NCBI RefSeq assembly: GCF_018275325.1 | Contig: NZ_JAGVQR010000004.1 | Span: 558,001 to 622,000, forward strand | Reading direction: 5' to 3' | DNA from: Nocardioides palaemonis | GTDB lineage: Bacteria > Actinomycetota > Actinomycetes > Propionibacteriales > Nocardioidaceae | DNA: 64,000 bases | In this document: positions 27,545 to 35,305 of the stretch, in pieces | Numbering within the stretch: position 1 is the first letter of the stretch | Layout of the letters: every line of letters starts with the position of its first letter | Notes under the pieces: model-generated | What the model was told of the DNA's origin: nothing | Seen by the model: only the letters and a program-made list of their open reading frames with translations | Database searches by the model: none | Program-made: the position numbers and the translations under genes

Positions 27545-28546
27545 TCAAGGTCGGGGCACGATCGGCAGCACAGCGAGGCGGGTCACATCGCCCTGCAGCC
27601 GCACGTCCTCGCCGGGGCCCACGTGGCTGCCGAGCGGGGCGACCGCGTCGAGGGTGCCGACGCCCTCGACCTCCACGACGAGACGGACCTGCTCCGGCGT
27701 CGCGCGCGCCGAGGTGACGTGCGCCGGGACGGGACCGTCGGGGTCGACCACCAGGGCCGAGCGCCGCAGCGCGACCGCGGGCGCCGCGGGCAGGCCGGCC
27801 GCGGCGAGCAGGCGCGACGCGGCCCGGTCGCGCACGACGCGGGCGTAGCCGAGGAAGAGCGCGGTCTCCTCGTCGGCGGGCGCGCGCCACACCTCGTCGA
27901 TCGGACCCTGCTGCACCACGCGGCCGGCCCGCATCACGGCGAGCCGGTCGGCGAGCGCGAACGCCTCCTCGTGGTCGTGGGTGACGAGCAGCGCGGTGGT
28001 GCCCGCGGCACGCAGGATCTGGCGCAGGTCGGCGGCCAGCCGCTCGCGCAGGGTGGCGTCGAGGGAGGACAGCGGCTCGTCGAGCAGGATCAGGCGCGGG
28101 TCGACGGCGAGCGCGCGGGCCAGCGCGACCCGCTGCCGCTCGCCGCCCGACAGCGTCCCGGGCAGGCGCTCCTCGTGGCCGGCGAGCCCCACCAGGTCGA
28201 GCAGCTCGCGCACCCGGGCGGTGGTCCTGGCCGCGGACGTGCGCCGCAGGCGCAGCGCGTACGCCACGTTGCGCGCGACGCTCAGGTGGCCGAAGAGCTG
28301 GCCGTCCTGGAACATCAGGGCGAACCCGCGCCGGTGCGTGGGCGTGCCGCGCAGGTCGGTGCCGTCGAACGAGATCGCGCCGGACGCGAGCGGCTCGAGG
28401 CCGGCCACGGCGCGCAGCAGCGTCGACTTGCCGCAGCCGGACGGCCCGAGGACGGCGAGGACCTCGCCGTCGGGCAGGTCGAGGGAGACGTCGTCGACGG
28501 CCGCGGTGTCGCCGTAGCGGACGGTCACGCCGGACAGGGAGAGCAT
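27545..28546 (-). CDS. thiQ: Thiamine ABC transporter ATP-binding protein
   Basis: This 333-residue ATPase shows Walker A GPSGCGKST, Q-loop LMFQDGQLF, signature LSGGERQRVALARAL, Walker B LILLDEP and the switch His in VTHDHEEA. Its C-terminal 100 residues look like a TOBE/regulatory domain, as in FbpC/PotA-type ATPases. Thiamine is assigned because the operon starts with a TPP riboswitch and has a fused ThiP-like permease. ATG 28546 follows the permease stop by 2 nt. It is the third gene of the operon. Confidence 0.88.
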   Translation of the reverse strand: MLSLSGVTVRYGDTAAVDDVSLDLPDGEVLAVLGPSGCGKSTLLRAVAGLEPLASGAISFDGTDLRGTPTHRRGFALMFQDGQLFGHLSVARNVAYALRLRRTSAARTTARVRELLDLVGLAGHEERLPGTLSGGERQRVALARALAVDPRLILLDEPLSSLDATLRERLAADLRQILRAAGTTALLVTHDHEEAFALADRLAVMRAGRVVQQGPIDEVWRAPADEETALFLGYARVVRDRAASRLLAAAGLPAAPAVALRRSALVVDPDGPVPAHVTSARATPEQVRLVVEVEGVGTLDAVAPLGSHVGPGEDVRLQGDVTRLAVLPIVPRP

Positions 28547-28548
28547 CG

Positions 28549-30183
28549 TCAGAACGCTCCCACACCCGGCACCCGCAGCCGCTCGACGGCCAGCATGACG
28601 ACCGCGGTGGTCGCCGCCAGCACGACGGACGCGGCCAGCGCCATGCCGTAGTTCATCTCGCCCGGGTGGCCGATCAGCCGGAAGATCACCACCGGCAGGG
28701 TCGGGCTGTCGTCACGGGCGAGGAACGACGTCGCGCCGAACTCGCCGAGCGACGCCGCGAACGCGAAGCCGCTCGCGGCCAGCGCGGGCTTCCACACCAC
28801 GGGCAGGTCGACGGTGAGCACGGCCCGCCAGGGCGAGGCGCCGAGCGAGGCCGCCGCCTGGCGCTGCCGGTCGTCCACCCCGGCGAGCACCGGCGTGAGG
28901 GTGCGCACCACCAGGGGCAGCGCGACGAGCGCCTGTGCGAGCGGCACCAGCAGCGGCGAGTCGCGCAGGTCGAGCGGCGGGCGGTCCAGGGTGATGAGGA
29001 AGCCGAAGCCGAGCGTCACCGCGCTGACGCCCAGCGGCAGCATGAAGAACCCGTCGAGCGCGGACCGGACCCGGCGCTCGGCGGCCGAGCGCGAGCGCCG
29101 CGTGACGACGACGGAGACCAGGCCGCCGAGCAGCAGCGCCATCCAGGTGGCGTCGACGGCGGTGCGCAGGCTCATCAGGAGCGCGTCGCTCACCGGCACC
29201 AGCAGCGCCTGCCCGTCCCCCGCCGAGGAGAGAGCGCGGTAGTTGGCCAGCCCCCATCCGTCACCGACGCTCAGGGAGCCCGCGACGAGCGCGGCGACCG
29301 GCGCCAGCATCGCGCCCAGCACGACCAGCGTCGCCAGGACGACGGGCACGTCACCGCGACGCAGCGGCCGCGCGGCCACCACGGTCCGCTGGGCGGTCGG
29401 GTCGGGCACCGCGCGCAGCCGCGCCGAGACCGCGAGCAGGACCACGACCACGACGATCTGGAGCACCGACAGCGCGGCCGCGGCCTGCAGGTCGAACACG
29501 GTGGTGGTGAGCAGGTAGATCTCGGTCTCCACCGTGGAGTAGCGGACCCCGCCCAGGGTCAGCACGATGCCGAACGCGGTGGCGCAGAAGAGGAAGACGA
29601 CGCTCGCGGCCCCCACCACAGCCGGCCGCAGCGCCGGCAGCGTGACCGTGCGCAGCACCTGCCACGGCGACGCGCCGAGCGCGGCGGCCGCCTGTCCCGG
29701 CCGCGGGTCGAGCGACTCCCAGGCGACGCCGACCGTGCGGACGACGACGGCGACGTTGAAGAAGACGAGCCCCGCCACGATCGCGACCGGGGTGCCGTCG
29801 AGGCCGAGGAAGCCGAGCGGGCCGCCCTCCCCCAGCAGCTGGCGGAACGCCACGCCGACGACGACGGTCGGCAGCACGAACGGCACCAGCAGCGCCGCGC
29901 GCACCGCGTGCCGGCCGGGCAGGCGCAGCCGGTGCAGGGCGTACGCCGCCGGCAGGCCGAGCAGGACCGCGAGCGCCGTCGCCACGGCCGACGACCACAG
30001 CGTGAACCACGCGACGCGGTGCACGCGCGGACGCGCCAGGACGTCCAGCACCGCGCCCGGGGCGAACCGCCCGTCGACCACGAAGCCCTCCGACAGCATG
30101 CCGCCGACGGGCAGCACGAAGAGGACGCCGAGGACCAGGACGGGCCCGGCCGCGAGCGCGAGCAGGGCGAGGACGCGCCTCAT
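28549..30183 (-). CDS. thiP: Thiamine ABC transporter permease, fused double unit
   Basis: This 544-residue polytopic protein has about twelve membrane segments in two homologous halves, each with an EAA-type loop (RQAAASLGASPWRAVL in the second half, GQAAAALGASPWQVLR in the first). The single-chain double permease is typical of ThiP and FbpB. It should form the channel for thiamine or TPP uptake. ATG 30183 has no clear ribosome binding site, and the 64 nt between it and the receptor gene contain a dispersed repeat. Confidence 0.9.
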   Translation of the reverse strand: MRRVLALLALAAGPVLVLGVLFVLPVGGMLSEGFVVDGRFAPGAVLDVLARPRVHRVAWFTLWSSAVATALAVLLGLPAAYALHRLRLPGRHAVRAALLVPFVLPTVVVGVAFRQLLGEGGPLGFLGLDGTPVAIVAGLVFFNVAVVVRTVGVAWESLDPRPGQAAAALGASPWQVLRTVTLPALRPAVVGAASVVFLFCATAFGIVLTLGGVRYSTVETEIYLLTTTVFDLQAAAALSVLQIVVVVVLLAVSARLRAVPDPTAQRTVVAARPLRRGDVPVVLATLVVLGAMLAPVAALVAGSLSVGDGWGLANYRALSSAGDGQALLVPVSDALLMSLRTAVDATWMALLLGGLVSVVVTRRSRSAAERRVRSALDGFFMLPLGVSAVTLGFGFLITLDRPPLDLRDSPLLVPLAQALVALPLVVRTLTPVLAGVDDRQRQAAASLGASPWRAVLTVDLPVVWKPALAASGFAFAASLGEFGATSFLARDDSPTLPVVIFRLIGHPGEMNYGMALAASVVLAATTAVVMLAVERLRVPGVGAF

Positions 30184-30205
30184 GGCACGGAGGTCTCGAG
30201 GCTCG

Positions 30206-30236
30206 TCGCTGGCGCTCCTCGCACCTCGACCAGCGA
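30206..30236. repeat. Dispersed repeat copy between thiB and thiP
   Basis: TCGCTGG (30206-30212) and CCAGCGA (30230-30236) are inverted around a core. GCTCCTCGCACCTCGACCA at 30214-30232 is identical over 19 nt to 62-80 in the tandem array at the left end. It interrupts the thiamine operon spacing. Confidence 0.75.
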
Positions 30237-30247
30237 GCGGTGCGGAC

Positions 30248-31327
30248 TCACCGGGAGATGACGTCGGTCCACTCGGTCAGCCACTCCTCGCGGTTCGCCG
30301 CGATCTCGGCGGGGTCGACCTCGTAGGGGTCGGTCGGCTGCTGGGCGAACTGCGCCCAGCCGTCGGGGACGGTCGCGCCGGGCATCACCGGGAAGACGTA
30401 CATCGACTCCGGCAGCGCGCTCTGCACCTCGGCGGAGAGCATCCAGTCGACGAGCGCCTCGGCGCCCTCGGGGTTGTCCGCGCCGGCGAGGACACCGGCG
30501 TACTCGACCTGGCGGAAGCAGGTGTCGAGCAGCGCGGCGGTCGTGCTCCGGCCGTCCTCGACGGTGAAGGCGGGCGAGGAGTCGTAGGACACCACGATCG
30601 GGCGGGTGCCGGTCTTCGACCCGGCGGTGAAGTCGCCGTAGTAGGCGTCCTCCCAGCCGTCGACGACCTTGGCCCCGTTGGCGAGCAGGTCGGCCCAGTA
30701 GTCGGGCCAGTCGTCGCCGTACTGCGCCACGGTCGCCAGAAAGAACGCCATGCCGGGGCTGCTGGTCGACGCACCGGGGGTGACCATCAGGTCGGCGTAG
30801 GCCGGGTCGGTCAGGTCGTCGAGCGTCTCCGGCGGCGTGAGGCCCTCGCGGTCGAACCAGTCGGTGTCGACGTTGACGCACACGCTGGCCGAGTCGACCG
30901 GCACCAGCCGGTCGCCACCCTCGGCGAGGGCGTACTGCTCCGGCGGGGTGGTGCCCGGCGTGAAGGCAGCGAACGCGCCCTCGTCGAGCGGGCGGGACGC
31001 GAAGGTGTTGTCGATCCCGTACGCGGCGTCGGCGATCGGGTTGTCGGCAGTGAGGCTGAGCTTGGTGGCCAGGGTGCCGGCGTCGCCGGCGGCCCGCACC
31101 TCGAGGGTGTAGCCCGACTCCTCCTCGAACTGGCGCACGAGCTTCTTGGGCAGGTGGAACGACTCGTGGGTGGCGAGCACGACGGTGCCACCGCCCGACC
31201 CGGAGCCGCCGGCAGCGGACGTCGACGGCTCGGTGGCGGTGTCGCCGCCGCCGGTGAGGCTGCAGCTGGTGAGCAGCAGGGTCGTGGCGGCGCTCGCCAG
31301 GCACGCGCGGACGGTGACGCGGTTCAT
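30248..31327 (-). CDS. thiB: Thiamine ABC transporter substrate-binding lipoprotein
   Basis: This 359-residue receptor has a lipoprotein signal with lipobox LTSC (Cys22), a Ser/Gly-rich linker, then a family 1 solute-binding fold beginning near residue 46 (TVVLATHESFHLPKKLVRQFE). The blocks YGIDNTFASRPL, VCVNVDTDWFD and PIVVSYDSSPAF match the ThiB/TbpA family. The ATG lies 6 nt after a TPP riboswitch whose 3' end supplies the ribosome binding site, so expression should be repressed when TPP is plentiful. Confidence 0.93.
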   Translation of the reverse strand: MNRVTVRACLASAATTLLLTSCSLTGGGDTATEPSTSAAGGSGSGGGTVVLATHESFHLPKKLVRQFEEESGYTLEVRAAGDAGTLATKLSLTADNPIADAAYGIDNTFASRPLDEGAFAAFTPGTTPPEQYALAEGGDRLVPVDSASVCVNVDTDWFDREGLTPPETLDDLTDPAYADLMVTPGASTSSPGMAFFLATVAQYGDDWPDYWADLLANGAKVVDGWEDAYYGDFTAGSKTGTRPIVVSYDSSPAFTVEDGRSTTAALLDTCFRQVEYAGVLAGADNPEGAEALVDWMLSAEVQSALPESMYVFPVMPGATVPDGWAQFAQQPTDPYEVDPAEIAANREEWLTEWTDVISR

Positions 31328-31332
31328 CGTGA

Positions 31333-31418
31333 CTCCCTATCGCCGGTGCTAGCCGGATCAGGTTCGGAGGGTCTGCGGCTGGTCCGCACTCTCAGCACGC
31401 CTGCACGTGCTCCCCTGT
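31333..31418 (-). ncRNA. TPP (THI-box) riboswitch
   Basis: On the minus strand the aptamer shows ACAGGGGAGC (31418-31409), the pyrimidine-sensing block CTGAGAGTGCGG (31395-31384) and then ACCCTCCGAACCTGATCCGG continuing through GCTAGCACCGG to GATAGGGAG (31333). All conserved THI-box elements are present. The terminal AGGGAG is also the ribosome binding site of thiB, 5 nt before the ATG, pointing to control at translation. Confidence 0.97.
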
Positions 31419-31448
31419 CTTGTGGGGCCAGCGTACTCGCGCAACTCC

Positions 31449-31454
31449 TAGGCT
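31449..31454 (+). promoter_or_regulatory. Leaderless -10 box TAGGCT of the esterase gene
   Basis: TAGGCT lies exactly 6 nt before ATG 31461. The riboswitch transcript diverges about 30 nt away. Confidence 0.52.
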
Positions 31455-31460
31455 GCGCGC

Positions 31461-32363
31461 ATGCCCAGCCGCCGCCACGACCTGCTCGCCGCCCTCGTCC
31501 CGCGCGTGCGTCGCTCGCGCGAGCTGGACACCGAGCCGCGCGAGCGGGCGCGCGTCGAGGCCTGGCACCGCACCCTCGACCGGTCGCTGCCGACGCGGGC
31601 GGTCCCGGGGTTCGCCCGTCGGTGGGACGTCTCGGTGGACGACCCCGGCTTCCCGTCCCACGTCCTCACCCCGCGCGACCGCCGGGTCCACCGCACCCTC
31701 TACTACGTGCACGGCGGCGGCTACATGGCCCCGATCGACGCCTTCCACGTCCGCTACGCCACCCGCCTCGCCGACGCGATCGGCGCCCGGGTGGTCATGC
31801 CCGACTACCCGCTCGCGCCCGAGCACACTTGGCGCGACTCCCACGACGCGCTGGTCGCCGACGTCGCGCGGTGGTCGGACGAGCCGGGCGGCGTGGTCCT
31901 CGCGGGCGACTCGGCCGGGGGCGGGCTCGCCCTCGCGGTTGCCGTGTCCGTGCGCGACCGCGGCCTGATGCCCGCCACCCACCTCGTGCTGCACGCGCCG
32001 TGGGTCGACCTCACCACCTCGACGCGCGCCGACACCGAGGCTGCCGACGTGATCGACCCGTGGCTGTTCATCGGCAAGCTCGACGCCTACGCGGGCTGGT
32101 GGGCGGGGTCGCCCGACGACCTCCGGCGCTCGGAGGTCTCCCCCGCACTGGCCGACCTGTCCGGCCTCCCGCCGGGCATCGTGCTCTACGGCACCCGCGA
32201 CCTGCTGCACCCCGGCTGCCGGCTGCTCGTGCGTCGGGCACGCGAGGCCGGCTGGGACCTCACCGCGGTCGAGGAGCCGGACCTGATCCACGTCTACGGC
32301 CTGCTGCCGGGCGTCCCGGAGGCGCGGCGCGCGTTCGACCAGGTCGTGTCCTTCCTGTCCTGA
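31461..32363 (+). CDS. Alpha/beta-hydrolase esterase of the hormone-sensitive-lipase family
   Basis: This 300-residue enzyme has the HSL oxyanion motif YYVHGGGYMAP near residue 80 and the nucleophile elbow LAGDSAGGGLAL near residue 150. The acid is in GTRDLLHPGCR and the His in DLIHVYGLLPG near the C-terminus, so the catalytic Ser-Asp-His set is complete. It should hydrolyse small esters. It has no signal peptide and stands alone, read from its own leaderless promoter and divergent from the thiamine operon. Confidence 0.9.
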   Translation: MPSRRHDLLAALVPRVRRSRELDTEPRERARVEAWHRTLDRSLPTRAVPGFARRWDVSVDDPGFPSHVLTPRDRRVHRTLYYVHGGGYMAPIDAFHVRYATRLADAIGARVVMPDYPLAPEHTWRDSHDALVADVARWSDEPGGVVLAGDSAGGGLALAVAVSVRDRGLMPATHLVLHAPWVDLTTSTRADTEAADVIDPWLFIGKLDAYAGWWAGSPDDLRRSEVSPALADLSGLPPGIVLYGTRDLLHPGCRLLVRRAREAGWDLTAVEEPDLIHVYGLLPGVPEARRAFDQVVSFLS

Positions 32364-32387
32364 GGGATGGACGGACGTCACCAGGTC

Positions 32388-32496
32388 TGCCACACGAGAT
32401 CCACAAGAGGGTCGTTCGGCTCCGGCCGGTCGGCGCGGAGCGTGTGATGCGGACGGGGGTGGGCCGTGGGGGCGCGCCCACGACCGAAGGGCACAC
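32388..32496 (+). promoter_or_regulatory. Upstream region of the first secreted repeat protein
   Basis: TGCCACA (32388-32394) and ATCCACA (32399-32405) start 11 nt apart, then a hairpin CGTGGG/CCCACG lies near 32464-32481, and CCGAAGGG serves as ribosome binding site before ATG 32497. The same plan appears before the paralogue at 35195-35305. Confidence 0.55.
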
Positions 32497-35073
32497 ATGT
32501 CCATCCTCTCCGCACGCGTCCCGCGTGCGTTCCTCAGCGGGGCCGTCGCGCTCGTGGCGTCGGTCAGCACGCTCGCGGTCGCCGCGGGAACCGCCGACGC
32601 TGCGGCGCCGGAGTCCGCCGTCATCACCGACCCCGGCTGCGCCGCCAGCAGCCTGCCGCTCAACGACGACGACAGCTCCGGGGCCATCGACCTGACCTCG
32701 CCGCTGTCGTTCTACGACCGCACGGTCACCCAGGCGTTCGTCAACAACAACGGCAACATCACCTTCGACGGGCCGATGTACAACTACTCGGGCCACATCT
32801 CGACGCTGCCGCGTCCCCTGCTGGCGCCCTTCTTCGGCGACCTGGAGACGACCTACACCGGGACCCCGGTCACCTACGGCTCCGTCGAGTGGCAGGGCCG
32901 CCCTGCCCTGTGCGTGTCCTGGCACGACATCGGCTTCTTCGGCGCCGGGACGACGCCGACCAACGACTTCCAGGCGCTGCTCGTCGACCGGTCCGACGTG
33001 GCCGACGGCGACTTCGACGTGGTGCTCAACTACGCCCGCGTCGACGGCGACCGCGGCGGATCGGTCCAGATCGGCTTCAGCGCCGCGGACCAGAACCCCG
33101 AGCACGTCTACGTCTTCCCGGGCTCCAACGTCCCCGGTGCGTTCCTCGACACCAACCCGGCCGGCCTGGTCCACGGCTCGCGCGAGTCCGACGTCCTCGG
33201 CCGCTACGTCTTCCGCTTCCGCGACGGCGTCCCGGTCGGCGTGACCCCGCCCGACACGGACATCGCCTCCGGCCCGGCGGCGCGCTCCACCGACGCCGCT
33301 CCCGCCTTCACCTACACCACGACCTCCGCGGAGCACCGCCGCTTCGAGTGCCGGCTCACCGCCGACGACCAGGTCCCCGGCGCGTTCACCACCTGCCCGG
33401 ACGCCGGTACGTCCTACGCGGACCTCGCCGACGGTGGCTACACCTTCGAGGTCCGGGCCGTCGACGCCTACTACAGCACCGACAGCACCCCGGCCGCGCA
33501 GTCCTTCGAGGTCGACACCACCGGGCCCACCACGACGCTCGACACGGTCCCGGCGCTGCTCGCCAACGACCCGACCCCGTCGTTCACCTGGAGCTCCGAG
33601 GACGCCGACGTCGCCTCCTCCGAGTGCCACCTCGACCGCGTCCCCAGCGCCGAGCCGTCCCCGTGGTGGGACTGCGCCGACGCCGAGGACCTCGGCCCGC
33701 TGGGCGACGGCGACTGGACCTTCTCGGTCCGCGGCACCGACGACCTCGGCAACACCGGCGACGCCGCGTCGTACGACTTCTCCATCGACACGGTCGGCAC
33801 CGGCGCGACCATCGAGACCGGCCCGGCCCGTCTCGGCAACGACGCGAGCCCGTCCTTCACCTACGCCTTCGACCCGTCCGAGGACGTGGCGGGCGTCGAG
33901 TGCCGGGTCTCCGGCGCCGAGCCGACCGCGTGGACCGAGTGCGACGCGTCGACCTTCGAGGCGACCGACCTGACCGACGGCGACTGGACCTTCGAGGTCC
34001 GGGCGACCGACCACGCCGGCAACGTCGGGGACAGCGCCAGCTGGGCGTTCACCGTCGACACCGTGGCGCCCACCGTCGCGATCACGTCCGGTGCGCGGAC
34101 CCCGGGCAACGACAGCACCCCGTCGTTCGGCTTCACCGGGACGCCCGCCACGGACGTCGACCACTACGAGTGCGTCGTCGTGCCCGTCGGCGCCCAGCTC
34201 GCCACTCCGGAGACCTGCACGTCCGGCTGGACGTCCGCCCCGCTCGAGGACGGTGACCACGGCTTCGTCGTGGTGGCCGTCGACGGCGCGGGCAACGTCA
34301 GCGAGCCCGCCCGGCAGGACCTGACCGTCGACACCGTGGCCCCCGAGACCACGGTGACCGACGCTCCCCCGGCCGTCGTGGACACCGCCTCCGCCACCTT
34401 CGGCTGGGCGTCCGACAGCGAGGGCTCCACGTTCGAGTGCCGACTGCTGGCCGACGGGCGCAGCAGCGCCTGGGAGCCGTGCGCCGCGTCCTCGCGCACC
34501 TTCACCGGCCTCGCCGACGGCGGTCACGCCTTCGAGGTGCGGGCGACGGACGCCGCCGGCAACACCGACGCGACGCCCGCCGGCGCCAAGGTGCTGGTCA
34601 ACGTCGGCCGTCCGACCATCACGGCCGCTCTCTCCAGCCCGACCCCGGTCAGCGCCTTCGGGTGGTACCGCGACACGGTGACGATCACCTACACCTGCGC
34701 CGGCAACGGCAGCGCGGTCGTGGCCTGCCCCGCGCCCCGCGTGGTGCCGCGCGCCCAGCAGGGCCGGGTCGTCTTCCGTGCGACGGTCCGCACCGCCGAC
34801 GGCGACGTCGCCACGCTGAGCACCACGCTCCACGTCGACAAGGGCAAGCCGAGGGCCGCGATCAAGGGCTTCAGCGGCAACCGGACCTACACCTCGGTGC
34901 CGAAGCCGCGGTGCAGGGCCTCCGACCCCCGGTCGGGCCTCGACACCTGCGAGGTCACGGTGCGCAAGGTCGAGCGACGCGGCCGCGTCTACGTCGTGGC
35001 ACGAGCGAAGGCCGTCGACAAGGCGGGCAACGTGCGCGTGGTCCGCAAGCAGGCGCCGTTCCGGAAGGCCTGA
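32497..35073 (+). CDS. Secreted nidogen-like multi-repeat protein, paralogue 1
   Basis: This 858-residue protein has a Sec signal peptide (about 1-33, ending AGTADAA) and a NIDO-like domain (about 40-245, with VNNNGNITFDG and QALLVDRSDVADGDFDVVLNY). Five Ig-like repeats of about 90 residues follow, each with two Cys and a recurring GDWTFEVRATDHAGN-type strand. The conserved C-terminal domain (about 705-858) holds two more Cys pairs. There is no sortase signal or transmembrane tail, so it is probably released or wall-associated. The function is unknown; adhesion or surface-layer roles are guesses. It is followed by a strong hairpin and then its paralogue. Confidence 0.82.
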   Translation: MSILSARVPRAFLSGAVALVASVSTLAVAAGTADAAAPESAVITDPGCAASSLPLNDDDSSGAIDLTSPLSFYDRTVTQAFVNNNGNITFDGPMYNYSGHISTLPRPLLAPFFGDLETTYTGTPVTYGSVEWQGRPALCVSWHDIGFFGAGTTPTNDFQALLVDRSDVADGDFDVVLNYARVDGDRGGSVQIGFSAADQNPEHVYVFPGSNVPGAFLDTNPAGLVHGSRESDVLGRYVFRFRDGVPVGVTPPDTDIASGPAARSTDAAPAFTYTTTSAEHRRFECRLTADDQVPGAFTTCPDAGTSYADLADGGYTFEVRAVDAYYSTDSTPAAQSFEVDTTGPTTTLDTVPALLANDPTPSFTWSSEDADVASSECHLDRVPSAEPSPWWDCADAEDLGPLGDGDWTFSVRGTDDLGNTGDAASYDFSIDTVGTGATIETGPARLGNDASPSFTYAFDPSEDVAGVECRVSGAEPTAWTECDASTFEATDLTDGDWTFEVRATDHAGNVGDSASWAFTVDTVAPTVAITSGARTPGNDSTPSFGFTGTPATDVDHYECVVVPVGAQLATPETCTSGWTSAPLEDGDHGFVVVAVDGAGNVSEPARQDLTVDTVAPETTVTDAPPAVVDTASATFGWASDSEGSTFECRLLADGRSSAWEPCAASSRTFTGLADGGHAFEVRATDAAGNTDATPAGAKVLVNVGRPTITAALSSPTPVSAFGWYRDTVTITYTCAGNGSAVVACPAPRVVPRAQQGRVVFRATVRTADGDVATLSTTLHVDKGKPRAAIKGFSGNRTYTSVPKPRCRASDPRSGLDTCEVTVRKVERRGRVYVVARAKAVDKAGNVRVVRKQAPFRKA

Positions 35074-35095
35074 GCACGACGGCAGCACCACCGGC

Positions 35096-35127
35096 GGGGC
35101 CGGACGGAGAACACTCCGTCCGGCCCC
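35096..35127 (+). terminator. Terminator hairpin after paralogue 1
   Basis: Perfect 14-bp arms GGGGCCGGACGGAG (35096-35109) and CTCCGTCCGGCCCC (35114-35127) have a 4-nt loop AACA. The same hairpin recurs at 38163-38194 with loop ATCA. Confidence 0.8.
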
Positions 35128-35194
35128 GTCCGGCGTTCCGAGTCCGTGGTCGGGGCCGTTCTGCACCCGAAGGGGTGTACGGGGTGACCAGCAC

Positions 35195-35305
35195 TGCCAC
35201 AGGAGTGCCACAACGTCGGCGTTCGCCGACGGGTGATCCGCAACCGGCGTGGGATGGCCCTGCGCACCCGTGGGGGGCTGCGCCTCGCCACCCCGAAGGG
35301 TCCGC
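35195..35305 (+). promoter_or_regulatory. Upstream region of the second secreted repeat protein
   Basis: Two exact TGCCACA copies (35195-35201, 35206-35212) start 11 nt apart, about one DNA turn. A GC hairpin region and CCGAAGGG before ATG 35306 follow. It aligns with the region upstream of paralogue 1. Confidence 0.58.
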
